DNA of 64,000 bases from UBA4132 sp037133675. Lineage in GTDB: Bacteria > Pseudomonadota > Gammaproteobacteria > Methylococcales > Methylomonadaceae. The stretch spans positions 1 through 64,000 of the forward strand of contig JBAXNR010000001.1 in NCBI GenBank assembly GCA_037133675.1. The letters run 5' to 3'. Under the pieces are notes generated by a model, which made no database searches, had not been told where the DNA came from, and saw only the letters and a list, made by a program, of their open reading frames with translations. Numbering within the stretch: position 1 is the first letter of the stretch; each line of letters starts with the position of its first letter. A program made the translations under genes and the position numbers. Shown here piece after piece: positions 52,950 through 61,183 of the stretch.

Positions 52950-53444
52950 TCAGGAAACAATAACAGCCGTTACCCAATAAGATACCAGTAAGTATAAAAA
53001 TGCCAGACCCAAACCAAAACTGAGGCTTTCTTCCAGCGCGTTACGCATGATATGCCCCGTTATTATCCAATACCAAATAATTAAAGCGATCATCACCAAA
53101 AATGCCAATGTCCCACCTTGACCAAGGCTCATGGCAGTAATGACGGGTAACATCAAAACTCCAATTAGCGTATCTGTGCCTAATAAAGCGGTCGTTGTTT
53201 GATAAAATCGTGGCATTTTTCGACTAAAAAACAAACTAATCCAGCTAAATCCTCCAATGAGTAACACGCCAACAACAGCTTTCAATAACGCACTAAACCA
53301 GTAAATACTGAGATTTGATTGCAAAAAATTGACTAAAAGATTGGCAATAAGCACTATTTTCAGTAAATTGATGGAGTGGGGCAAATCCTGCGGTGCTTTT
53401 TTGAGCTGGCAGATGTCAAACAATGACTTTATCAGATTAAACAT
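52950..53444 (-). CDS. Uncharacterised integral membrane protein
   Basis: 164 residues from the ATG at 53444; an in-frame TTG is at 53462. About five hydrophobic helices are visible: NLLKIVLIANLLVNFL, FSALLKAVVGVLLIGGF, TLIGVLMLPVITAMS, LAFLVMIALIIWYWIITGHI, and LSFGLGLAFLYLLVSYWV. The overall pattern is loosely like Yip1-type proteins. I do not recognise a family. It is co-directional with the Usp gene (24-nt gap) and accA upstream. Confidence 0.7.
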   Translation of the reverse strand: MFNLIKSLFDICQLKKAPQDLPHSINLLKIVLIANLLVNFLQSNLSIYWFSALLKAVVGVLLIGGFSWISLFFSRKMPRFYQTTTALLGTDTLIGVLMLPVITAMSLGQGGTLAFLVMIALIIWYWIITGHIMRNALEESLSFGLGLAFLYLLVSYWVTAVIVS

Positions 53445-53514
53445 ATTTTTTACGCGTAGCAAAGTTTAAAGGGCAGTATAAAAAAAGGAGTGTTTAACCA
53501 GAGAAGATTTCTCG

Positions 53515-54474
53515 CTAAACGTCAGTAAACACGCCAAAATCCATTATGCGTTGATAGCGTTTTTCCAGTAGTTCGTCTAGTGTTTGTTGTTGTAATTCTG
53601 CTAAATGACGCAACAAGACTTCTTTTAAATTGGCTGAAATAGTTTCAAAGTCACGATGACCACCGCCTAGAGGCTCTCTAACCACCTCATCTAAGAAACC
53701 TTGTTCACGAATACGGTCAGAGGTAATGCCCATTGCTTCTGCTGCGTGTGGGATTTTTTCTGGGCTTTTCCATAAGATTGCAGCGCACCCTTCGGGAGAA
53801 ATAACCGAATAAGTGCTGTATTCCAACATGATTAAGCGATCACCCACGCCTATCGCTAACGCCCCCCCTGAACCGCCTTCACCGATAATAGTACAGATAA
53901 TCGGGGTTTTGAGTTTTGCCATTTCAAATAAATTTCTGGCAATCGCTTCACTTTGTCCGCGTTCTTCCGCGCCGATACCAGGGTATGCACCTGGGGTATC
54001 AATTAAACATAAGATAGGCAATCCAAAGTGTTCTGCCATTTTCATAACACGCAAGGCTTTACGATAACCTTCAGGGCGGGGCATACCAAAGTTGCGATAA
54101 ATTTTTTCTTTGGTATCGCGTCCTTTTTGATGCCCGATTATCATCACCGCTTGTCCGTCGAGACGCGCCAAACCACACACAATGGCAGGATCATCAGCGT
54201 AGGCTCTATCGCCGTGTAGTTCGTGAAATTCGGTGAATAAGCGTTCAACATAATCCAGCGTGTAAGGTCTTCCTGGGTGTCTTGAAACTTGGGATATTTG
54301 CCAGTCTGATAAATTGGCAAAAATAGACTCAGTCAATGCTTGACTTCTATCCTCTAGCTGTCTTAGTGCGTCAGAAATATTGATGTTGTTATCAGACTGC
54401 ACGTTGCGCAATTCTTGTATTTTTGCTTCTAGTTCAGCGATAGGTTGTTCAAAGTCGAGAAATTTTAAATCCAT
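53515..54474 (-). CDS. accA: Acetyl-CoA carboxylase carboxyltransferase subunit alpha
   Basis: Carboxyltransferase subunit that, with AccD, transfers CO2 from biotin to acetyl-CoA in the first step of fatty acid synthesis. The 319-residue protein matches the family in length. Signatures include LDFEQPIAELEAKIQEL, HPGRPYTLDYVERLFTEFHELHGDRAYADD, GHQKGRDTKEKIYRNFGMPRPEGYRKALR, DTPGAYPGIGAEERGQSEAIARNL and GEGGSGGALAIGVGDR. Cytosolic. It lacks its frequent neighbours dnaE and tilS. Confidence 0.97.
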   Translation of the reverse strand: MDLKFLDFEQPIAELEAKIQELRNVQSDNNINISDALRQLEDRSQALTESIFANLSDWQISQVSRHPGRPYTLDYVERLFTEFHELHGDRAYADDPAIVCGLARLDGQAVMIIGHQKGRDTKEKIYRNFGMPRPEGYRKALRVMKMAEHFGLPILCLIDTPGAYPGIGAEERGQSEAIARNLFEMAKLKTPIICTIIGEGGSGGALAIGVGDRLIMLEYSTYSVISPEGCAAILWKSPEKIPHAAEAMGITSDRIREQGFLDEVVREPLGGGHRDFETISANLKEVLLRHLAELQQQTLDELLEKRYQRIMDFGVFTDV

Positions 54475-54566
54475 AGCGAGAGTGTCTGGGAATTGTGAAG
54501 GTGAGTTTAGGTGGGGGAATTCTATAGAAATAAGGCATAAGGTACAAGGTGCGTATCGAGACAGTG

Positions 54567-55706
54567 TTAATTAATAGCCTGCCAAATTACAAATTTAGCA
54601 TTACTTGCTATCACTGTGCAGTTACCGAACAGCCGTTTAAGGTCTTGATGATAGGCTAAATGGCGATTACCTATCACCCAACATTCGCCACCTTGTTTTA
54701 ATATTTTTTTCGCCTGTTTAAATAACTGGATGGCAATCTGATCGCCAATAGTGTTTTGTTGATGAAAGGGTGGATTACATAAAATCAAATCAGTTGATCG
54801 TTCAGTAAAGTCGCTTAAACCATCACCGACTTGAAAATCTGCCGCGCGTGTTTTGCCAAATGCCCGATAAAAATTTTCCTGAGCAGAGGCAACTGCCATA
54901 AATGATTCATCAACAAAATATAGGGTTGCGTTAGGATTGCGTTCGGCAGCAATCAATCCAACTACGCCATTACCACACGCCAAATCAATAATATCTGTAG
55001 CCTTAGGTTTAATGGGTAGATGCTGTAGGAAAAACCGTGTGCCTATGTCGAGATGATCACGCGAAAATACATTGGCATGATTGCTTAGCCAATAATCGGT
55101 ATTTTCTAGCTGATATTCAATGGGATAGGGGTTGCTTGGAATCACCAAGTTTTCATCAAAGGTGACAAAAATAAGCCGTGCTTTTTTCTTGGCTAACGAG
55201 GTACTGGTTTGACCTAACAAGCGTTCCAACAATTTCCACACCGAAGACGGTAACGCTTTAACCATACCCGCGACAATAATTTTTGTATCAGGACAACAGT
55301 GTGGGCGTAAGCGTATTAATTGGTCTTCCAATAATGCCAGTGTTTTCGGTACCTTAATCACCACCCAAGTAAACACGCCGTCTAATTTTTCCAAACTGTG
55401 TGCCAATTTAACGGATTGTTCAGGTAGATTATTGTGTAGCAGATTAAGCCGTGTCGCTTGCTGTGATAAATAGGAGTCAGACAACGATTGGGGATTAGTC
55501 TGATTTAAGGTCACTGCCAACGCGCCGAAAGTATCATTAACAATCAACACACGATCATTCGTGGTAAATGAGTGTTCGGCAAGCGTATCCAACACATACT
55601 CATCCGCAGCATCCCAAGCGCGTAATAACTCACGCGGACGATACGGCAAACGGTACAGAATAAAACTCCCTTGTGGGGCGGTGAGTGAGTTATCTAAATA
55701 CGACAT
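54567..55706 (-). CDS. rlmG: 23S rRNA (guanine-1835-N2)-methyltransferase RlmG
   Basis: Adds N2-methyl to G1835 of 23S rRNA. It has 379 residues from the ATG at 55706 (MSYLDNSLTAPQGSF), which matches the family start better than the TTG at 55739. An N-terminal catalytically inactive methylase-like domain precedes the active one, with AdoMet motif DIIDLACGNGVVGLIAAERNP and catalytic LILCNPPFHQQ. The C-terminus (GNRHLAYHQDLKRLFGN, ASNAKFVIWQA) is closer to RlmG than to RsmC. Confidence 0.9.
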   Translation of the reverse strand: MSYLDNSLTAPQGSFILYRLPYRPRELLRAWDAADEYVLDTLAEHSFTTNDRVLIVNDTFGALAVTLNQTNPQSLSDSYLSQQATRLNLLHNNLPEQSVKLAHSLEKLDGVFTWVVIKVPKTLALLEDQLIRLRPHCCPDTKIIVAGMVKALPSSVWKLLERLLGQTSTSLAKKKARLIFVTFDENLVIPSNPYPIEYQLENTDYWLSNHANVFSRDHLDIGTRFFLQHLPIKPKATDIIDLACGNGVVGLIAAERNPNATLYFVDESFMAVASAQENFYRAFGKTRAADFQVGDGLSDFTERSTDLILCNPPFHQQNTIGDQIAIQLFKQAKKILKQGGECWVIGNRHLAYHQDLKRLFGNCTVIASNAKFVIWQAIN

Positions 55707-55780
55707 GAGTATCTCGCTTAAAAAACTGCTGGTGTCCAAAGCATAGTTTGAACTCCAGCAATGAATTCTTTCACAGTCAC

Positions 55781-56347
55781 TTAAGCCCGCGACATAAACT
55801 TACCTGTTTCAGTGTTCACTTTGATTAGCTCATCGGTCTCCAGATATTCAGGTACTTGTACCTCAATGCCTGTACTGAGTTTGGCAGTTTTAGTGCGTCC
55901 TGCCGCAGTCGCACCTTTAATAGACGGCGCGGTTTCTATGATGGTCAACACCACTGAAGCAGGCAATTCAATCGTGATAACAGTATCGTCTACCAATAAC
56001 GCCACAATGCCTTCTAAACCTTCGGTTAAAAACCCGATTTGCGCAGCGATGTCTTCACGATCTAGGGCGTAAGGCGTGTAATCATCGCTATTCATAAAAA
56101 TGAAACTATCACCATCTTGGTATGAATACTGCACTTTTACCCGCGCATAATCTGGCTCTTTAAACATATCCGTGCCTTTTAAAGATTCATCCAGCTTCTG
56201 CCCCGTTTTAAGATTGGTAAAACGGATTTTATATAATGTCGATGCTCCGCGTGAGGATGGATTTCTCACTTCAATTTGCTTAGCGATATGAGCAACGCCA
56301 TTAATTTCAACCACTGATCCTGTTTTTAATTCACTTGCTTTTAACAC
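55781..56347 (-). CDS. efpL: Elongation factor P-like protein EfpL (YeiP)
   Basis: EF-P paralogue that helps ribosomes through polyproline and related stalls. The 188-residue protein has the three OB/KOW-like domains. The key loop is NPSSRGASTLYKIRF, with Arg at residue 33, as in YeiP/EfpL; canonical EF-P has a PGKGQAF-type loop with a modifiable Lys. YTPYALDREDI, ETAPSIKGATAAGRTKTAKLSTG and VQVPEYLETDELI also follow EfpL. No modification enzymes are adjacent. Canonical efp must be elsewhere if present. Confidence 0.9.
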   Translation of the reverse strand: MLKASELKTGSVVEINGVAHIAKQIEVRNPSSRGASTLYKIRFTNLKTGQKLDESLKGTDMFKEPDYARVKVQYSYQDGDSFIFMNSDDYTPYALDREDIAAQIGFLTEGLEGIVALLVDDTVITIELPASVVLTIIETAPSIKGATAAGRTKTAKLSTGIEVQVPEYLETDELIKVNTETGKFMSRA

Positions 56348-56439
56348 GTTTTTCCTTGAAATATAGTTAATTAAGGGCTAATCAATAAAGCCCAAATCGT
56401 AGTAATTTTTTAGCAAAAGCCAGCTTGTATAAGTAACTC

Positions 56440-56472
56440 AAACCGCCGAGGCTTTAAAAACCTCGGCGGTTT
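56440..56472 (-). terminator. Intrinsic terminator upstream of efpL
   Basis: A perfect 12-bp stem (AAACCGCCGAGG / CCTCGGCGGTTT) with a 9-base loop lies 5 bases past the stop of the 130-residue hypothetical gene on the minus strand. It insulates efpL from the upstream RM genes. Confidence 0.82.
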
Positions 56473-56477
56473 ATTTA

Positions 56478-56870
56478 TTAGTTATCTTGCTGTTCTGGAT
56501 GGTCGAGTTTTAATAGTTCGGCAATAAGCTCCATTTGAGCAGCTAATTGCGGTATTGCAGGAATTTTCCACGCTTTGCCTACAATATGGGCTAGGATATT
56601 ATTTAACCACGGCTTGTTAGATTTTGCCTGTTGAATAATAAATTGGTGGGATTGTCCATTGCTCATAATCCCGAAACCATCCACCCAAACGTCTATCGGT
56701 TCTGCCTCACCGAAAAGTTGTGTTTGAACGTGAGCTGTTCGTGCATCAAGATCAAAACGAAAAACTGTTAATTCGGCAATGCCTTTCAGTTTTATATTGG
56801 CGATCCACAAAATTATTTTGATAGGAGCGCATTTTATAGCGAGTTTTAGTAAACTGGTTTTATAGCTCAT
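56478..56870 (-). CDS. Uncharacterised protein
   Basis: 130-residue protein without signal peptide. I do not recognise a family. The N-terminus has a moderately hydrophobic stretch (LAIKCAPIKIILWIANIKLKG) followed by a beta-rich part (AELTVFRFDLDARTAHVQTQLFGEAEPIDVWVDGF) and a helical C-terminus ending EHPEQQDN-like acidic residues. The middle looks like a lipid- or polymer-binding sandwich in shape only. It is co-directional with the upstream methylase gene (35-nt gap) and ends at a strong terminator. Confidence 0.7.
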   Translation of the reverse strand: MSYKTSLLKLAIKCAPIKIILWIANIKLKGIAELTVFRFDLDARTAHVQTQLFGEAEPIDVWVDGFGIMSNGQSHQFIIQQAKSNKPWLNNILAHIVGKAWKIPAIPQLAAQMELIAELLKLDHPEQQDN

Positions 56871-56905
56871 TTTTAACCTCTATTTAGTATGGTATAACTA
56901 TTTGA

Positions 56906-57976
56906 CTACATCACGTCAATAACTGAATTTTCAATTGCATTTGACATTAATTGCCTACGCTTACCTTGTGATTTCTCGGTAGTTTTTAATCCTGACAAAT
57001 CATCCCATATTTTTTTTGCTAAGATATTTGCTATTCGAACAGGTACTGCGTTACCGATCATTTTATAACCTGCTGAAACATTTTTATAATAGAAAATAAA
57101 ATTATCTGGAAAAGTTTGAATTCTTGCGCATTCTCTAACACTTAATCTACGATATAAACTTTCTTGATCTGGGACGAATATCCTAACATTTTGTTTTACA
57201 AGTTGCATTTTTGGGGCTTGTGGGTGCATAGGTGCATGACGACCACCCGCTTGAATAGTGTATGAAACCTCATCCCAACTACGAACCCTATTTCTTGACA
57301 TATATATTGGAGAAAATCCTCCCGTCATATATTCATGATTTGGAATAATACAATTATCGCCATTGGTATAATTACCCTGTATCGCAGGCAAAACATTATC
57401 TTTTAAATCACCTATTGCTTTGCTCAAAGATATTTTATTTTCAATGGTATTGGGCATAGGAAATTCAAATTCAATACCTAAGTCGTTTCTATAACCAACA
57501 AAAAAAACTCTTTTTCTATCTTGCGGTACGCCATAATTAGATACATTTAGCAATTGAAATGACAAATTAAAGCCACATTCTTTAAACATCGCCTTAATAT
57601 TTTCTAATGCTTTTTTATGAACAGGCAAAAGCATACCCGATACATTTTCCGCAAGAAAAAATTTAGGCTGCTTATCAGCTAACACGTTAATAAAATTATA
57701 GAATAATTGTCCTCTTTTATCATTAATCCCTCTTAATGCGCCTGCTTCAGACCAGCTTTGACATGGTGGGCCTCCAATGATACCGTCACATTCAGGGATT
57801 TCATTAATAGGAATATTAGTAATGCTACGTTTATCTAAATAAACACTTTTATGATTTTTCTCATAAGTTTCCCAAATTTCTTTATCATATTCATTTGCCC
57901 AAATAACATTAAATCCCGCTTTAGAAAAACCTAAGTCTAAACCACCCGCACCAGCAAAAAAGGTAACTAATTTCAT
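56906..57976 (-). CDS. DNA (cytosine-5) methyltransferase, HaeIII/NgoPII-like (GGCC)
   Basis: 356-residue C5-cytosine methylase. It is strikingly like M.HaeIII: opening TFFAGAGGLDLGFSKAGF, NEYDKEIWETYEKNH, CDGIIGGPPCQSWSEAG with the catalytic Cys, FFLAENVSGML, SNYGVPQDRKRVFFVG, a target domain with NHEY...MSRNRVRSWDE..YTIQAGGRHAPMHPQAP, and the end LYRRLSVRECARIQTFPD, YKMIGNAVPV. M.HaeIII modifies GGCC, so the same target is expected. It lies 1 nt after the endonuclease gene. Confidence 0.93.
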   Translation of the reverse strand: MKLVTFFAGAGGLDLGFSKAGFNVIWANEYDKEIWETYEKNHKSVYLDKRSITNIPINEIPECDGIIGGPPCQSWSEAGALRGINDKRGQLFYNFINVLADKQPKFFLAENVSGMLLPVHKKALENIKAMFKECGFNLSFQLLNVSNYGVPQDRKRVFFVGYRNDLGIEFEFPMPNTIENKISLSKAIGDLKDNVLPAIQGNYTNGDNCIIPNHEYMTGGFSPIYMSRNRVRSWDEVSYTIQAGGRHAPMHPQAPKMQLVKQNVRIFVPDQESLYRRLSVRECARIQTFPDNFIFYYKNVSAGYKMIGNAVPVRIANILAKKIWDDLSGLKTTEKSQGKRRQLMSNAIENSVIDVM

Positions 57977-57977
57977 A

Positions 57978-58823
57978 TTAATAAACTTGGAATGTTATTA
58001 ATGTACAATCCAATAACTGAGCAGGATTATTTGGACTTTTTATTTTTGTTTCCTCTATTAAATAGTGATCTTTTTTAAGTGTTTGCAAAGCAATTTTATC
58101 CTCATTAGGAAAAGTGTTGAATTTATCGGTTTTCATTAAGCAAAATATTTGAAACTTTGAATTATGATTGATTTTATTCAAATAAGAAAATATTTTATGC
58201 GGATTTTCAATATGCCACATCCCTCTAATTCTCAAGTCTGTAACACCCAAAGGATCAACTTTTTTTACTTTTCCCAACTCATTGGTTTCAGTAAATTCAA
58301 CATCGGGAATTTCTCTAATACCCGAAGAAATAGTCTTTTTAATTTTTTCGTAAACCTCTTTATCTGCTGCAAAACAATCACCATAGACAAACCATAAATA
58401 TTTTATATCCGTATCATTGGTATGACCGATGATATAAATAATATCTTTTTCTATCCATTGTTCACAGTTTTTACAGGCTTGAGTAAGCATAGAGCTATCT
58501 GCAAATAGTTTATCTTTTGGATAAGAACTATTTAAAGCCAAAGCACTTGTAGGACTTTGTACTTTTTTAGTTTCTATCGCATCACCGTTTCGCAACATAA
58601 TATCAGGTGGATTGTTTTGATTGCCTAAATATGAAAAAACTTCGCTGAATTTTTCCAATCTTTCCTGCTCAGACAATTCAAAAGAATCTGCAAAAATATC
58701 CTTTACATAATTTTCTAATGCCTCACCAACAGAGTTTGCTCTATTACGACCAGAGTAATAATCTTTAACCTTTATTATTGGATTATCGACTATTAATTTT
58801 ATTGCTTTTAACAGGTTTGACAT
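57978..58823 (-). CDS. Type II restriction endonuclease, NgoPII-like (GGCC)
   Basis: 281-residue endonuclease of the NgoPII family, which cuts GGCC. Recognised segments are LLKAIKLIVDNPI, YYSGRNRANSVGEALENYVKDIFA, SEVFSYLGNQNNPPDIMLRNGDAIETKK (containing the D...E-x-K active site) and ALALNSSYPKDKL. The gene precedes its methylase and both are AT-rich relative to flanking efpL. The pair seems intact. Confidence 0.87.
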   Translation of the reverse strand: MSNLLKAIKLIVDNPIIKVKDYYSGRNRANSVGEALENYVKDIFADSFELSEQERLEKFSEVFSYLGNQNNPPDIMLRNGDAIETKKVQSPTSALALNSSYPKDKLFADSSMLTQACKNCEQWIEKDIIYIIGHTNDTDIKYLWFVYGDCFAADKEVYEKIKKTISSGIREIPDVEFTETNELGKVKKVDPLGVTDLRIRGMWHIENPHKIFSYLNKINHNSKFQIFCLMKTDKFNTFPNEDKIALQTLKKDHYLIEETKIKSPNNPAQLLDCTLITFQVY

Positions 58824-58938
58824 ATTTAAATTATCTAGCTAGAAAGTGAGGGTATAAGTTCAGTAGTGGGCGGGAAGTCACATTACCCGCTGAAGAATTG
58901 GGGCAGTGCCAACACGCTGCGGTTTTTTGAAAAGGCTT

Positions 58939-59115
58939 CTATCTTAAACTAGGCAAAAGATTGCTAAATTTTGACCAATCAATTTTACTATTCTCTAAAT
59001 TTTGAGCGCGTAGGATTAGCTGATTATGTAGGGCATCAGCGGCATTTTTAGTCCTATCGGTTGTTGAAGTGGCGAGTTGTCTGAATTCTTCAAGGATGGT
59101 GTGAATAGTTGTCAT
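58939..59115 (-). CDS. Possible small hypothetical protein (58 aa)
   Basis: Minus-strand frame starting MTTIHTILEEFRQLATSTTD and continuing with Asn/Ala-rich helical sequence to a TAG. Composition is protein-like (helical, amphipathic), but there is no clear ribosome site. I do not recognise it. It may be a real small gene or the relic of a larger one. Confidence 0.4.
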   Translation of the reverse strand: MTTIHTILEEFRQLATSTTDRTKNAADALHNQLILRAQNLENSKIDWSKFSNLLPSLR

Positions 59116-59219
59116 TATTTAGATTTGTTATTTATCAACGATAAATCGGCTTGGTGCAGATACGGGCATACCATTTTTGACTTCTGAGTTTGTCTGTTAG
59201 CAGGTTTCTACAGATTCCA

Positions 59220-59360
59220 CTATTCAGCCAACACTGCAACAATCGCACAAATCATTAACAGGCTGGTTCTCGCGCCTGCGTCAATATGTCCGAGCGAGCG
59301 TTCTTCTAAATAATAGGCGTGTCCTTTGGTGGCTACCATGCCAGCGATAGCCACTTTGGT
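59220..59360 (-). pseudogene. C-terminal remnant of dihydroxyacetone kinase DhaL
   Basis: The minus strand reads TKVAIAGMVATKGHAYYLEE followed by RSLGHIDAGARTSLLMICAI and a stop. This is the family-typical ending of the ATP-binding DhaL domain (...GRASYLGERSIGHxDPGA...). The frame is broken upstream of the Thr, and the catalytic N-terminal part is gone. A decayed glycerone kinase gene is the best explanation. Confidence 0.65.
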
Positions 59361-59490
59361 ACTGTGTCGAATATTTCAGGCAAAGCAACTGATTCTGCTG
59401 ATTGTAAATAATTGGCGGGATGGGGTTTACCCTCGCCTTATCTGGCACAAAAAATTAGCTGTATTCGCGCTGTAATTATTTAAAAAATAG

Positions 59491-59775
59491 TTATTTTTCT
59501 ATCCATTCTTCCAGAGCAGCAATAATAGCTTTGGCTTGGTCGGTGCTGGATATATTAAATTTAGATTTTTGCTGATATTCGCCGTTGCGTTTTTGATAAC
59601 GGCGAATTGTGTATTTATCCGCACCGTATTCTTCCTTGGCACGATTCCATTCTTGATAACGGTACATGATTGTTGCCCACGCACCTTTAGTTAATACTTT
59701 TTTATCCAGTTCTTTGACGGTTTCAATACCACCGTCTTCATAAGTAATCGTTAATTCATCTACAGTTTCGGCCAT
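59491..59775 (-). CDS. Small uncharacterised protein (94 aa)
   Basis: Soluble 94-residue protein: MAETVDELTITYEDGGIETV, then KELDKKVLTKGAWATIMYRYQEWNR, a basic Tyr-rich middle (YTIRRYQKRNGEYQQKSKF) and a helical end. I believe that similar short proteins occur in other sulfur- or methane-oxidising gammaproteobacteria, but I know no function. It is the last gene of the right-end minus-strand operon, 47 nt after the cupin gene. Confidence 0.7.
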   Translation of the reverse strand: MAETVDELTITYEDGGIETVKELDKKVLTKGAWATIMYRYQEWNRAKEEYGADKYTIRRYQKRNGEYQQKSKFNISSTDQAKAIIAALEEWIEK

Positions 59776-59822
59776 GTTAGTTAGTCCTTAATTATTGTTA
59801 ATGTGGGTTTAGTCTACCATAC

Positions 59823-60584
59823 TCAGCGACCACGAATAATAGTGGCGGCTTGATGTTGTGGGGCGTGATTGTCAATTTTATGTCCATCAACCCAAGTGCG
59901 ATTAACCATAGGATGCTCGTTATGGGTGGGTCCCCAATCGCTGTCAGGATGATAGGCAATTACATCCATAGTGTTGGTTTCAGTGATAAAGTGATGTTCT
60001 GTATCTTTAGCGATGTAAAATAATGTCCCCACTGATAAGGTGAATTCTTGCTGATTAGCCACGCATATACCTTGCCCTTTAGCAATAATTCCCGTACGAA
60101 ATGATGGATGAGTATGTGCAGTTTGTCTAATATCAGCGGGAAAATGCAGGTAATTCAGGCACGGATCACCTAGTAACGGGGGCGCACACAACAAGGTATC
60201 GCTACAGCCATCAATATAGCGTAAACGACCTTGTTCTTCTATCGGCCCCCCCATTGCATAAATACCTTGATAGCCAATATTTTGGGCGACTAGCACGCGA
60301 CTATTAGCGGTTAAATTGAGAACAAAACCACTAGGCACACTAAACCATTGCCCTGCATTTATCCACCAATTCACCCGACGATCTTGTAGACTGACTCTGC
60401 CATTAGCAACAAAACCAAAACACGCGCCATCACTGGGAATAGTCACTTGTTTATTATCGGCATACTCAGGTGATTCATTTTCAAAACCATAAATTATTGA
60501 GTTGTTTTTACTACTGTCATCATAGAGTAATTCACCCCAGTAACTACTCCAAACCTGCGCACTTGTTTCTATTCGTGTTGTCAT
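59823..60584 (-). CDS. Cupin-fold protein (253 aa)
   Basis: Predicted bicupin-like protein. The N-terminal half has WWINAGQWFSVPSGFVLNL in cupin motif form. The second half carries HTHPSFRTGIIAKGQGICV, the usual HxH...G metal site, and DTEHHFITETNTMDVIAYHPDSDW with the second His. It is likely a metal-dependent enzyme or sensor; the substrate is unknown. It lies 23 nt after the secreted-protein gene and is part of the operon with the asparagine-synthetase-like genes. Confidence 0.78.
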   Translation of the reverse strand: MTTRIETSAQVWSSYWGELLYDDSSKNNSIIYGFENESPEYADNKQVTIPSDGACFGFVANGRVSLQDRRVNWWINAGQWFSVPSGFVLNLTANSRVLVAQNIGYQGIYAMGGPIEEQGRLRYIDGCSDTLLCAPPLLGDPCLNYLHFPADIRQTAHTHPSFRTGIIAKGQGICVANQQEFTLSVGTLFYIAKDTEHHFITETNTMDVIAYHPDSDWGPTHNEHPMVNRTWVDGHKIDNHAPQHQAATIIRGR

Positions 60585-60607
60585 TATTCCCTCCTAAGTT
60601 GCTGCGA

Positions 60608-61180
60608 TTAATAACCGCGTGTCCAACCTTGTGCTGTTAATATGACATAATCGCCCAATGCTAATAACAAGCCCGCGCCTGTCGGTGTGTTCAGATTATA
60701 GCGTGAATCATTTTTAGTGAGTTCCCATGTTGCGCGTGTGAAAGAAAATACTTTTGCAGCACTTTGATAATCACCGTTGCTTTTGGGTATTTTAACGATA
60801 ACACGCAATTTTGTGATGTCGTTATGTTCAGTAAAAACTGCGTTGACGATATGTGCAGCAGCGTTATCTAACGCTTTACGTTGATCTGGATGACTGGGTA
60901 GCGATTGCCAATCCAAATTGACCAGAATTTTTATTTCTCCTGAGCTGGCTATTTCGCCATCCATTGCTCTAATGCCTTCAATTAGTTCAATGTGATTGAG
61001 AAACCCACCCTCTTCAGGAAGTTTTTTGAGTGTAGTCGTTATTTTTTCAGCAAGCATAGGAGCTACAGGCGTTTCTTTGCTGTTGCTAGCACCGATGTTG
61101 AAAAAACTGGATTCTGCTAATGCAGCATGATTTCCAAAAAAACTAACTAACAGGATAAAAAATAAAATGTGTCGTCTCAT
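60608..61180 (-). CDS. Secreted or periplasmic protein of unknown family
   Basis: 190-residue exported protein with signal peptide MRRHILFFILLVSFFGNHAALA. The mature part contains EKITTTLKKLPEEGGFLNHI, a beta-rich segment (GEIKILVNLDWQSLPSHPDQRKALDNAAAHIVNAVF) and a C-terminal Gly-rich hydrophobic stretch (TGAGLLLALGDYVILTAQGW). I do not recognise it. Its start lies 3 nt after the stop of the asparagine-synthetase-like gene, so translation is tightly linked. Confidence 0.72.
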   Translation of the reverse strand: MRRHILFFILLVSFFGNHAALAESSFFNIGASNSKETPVAPMLAEKITTTLKKLPEEGGFLNHIELIEGIRAMDGEIASSGEIKILVNLDWQSLPSHPDQRKALDNAAAHIVNAVFTEHNDITKLRVIVKIPKSNGDYQSAAKVFSFTRATWELTKNDSRYNLNTPTGAGLLLALGDYVILTAQGWTRGY

Positions 61181-61183
61181 TGC

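Larger units (their letters stand above)
58824..59490. other. Gene-debris region between RM pair and right-end operon
   Basis: About 670 bases with no full-length gene. It contains a possible 58-codon gene (58939-59115) and the tail of a dhaL-type gene (59220-59360), both on the minus strand. From about 59361 to 59440 the minus strand also reads GKPHPANYLQSAESVALPEI in another frame, an unassigned fragment. The mix of gene ends suggests past insertion and deletion. Confidence 0.6.
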
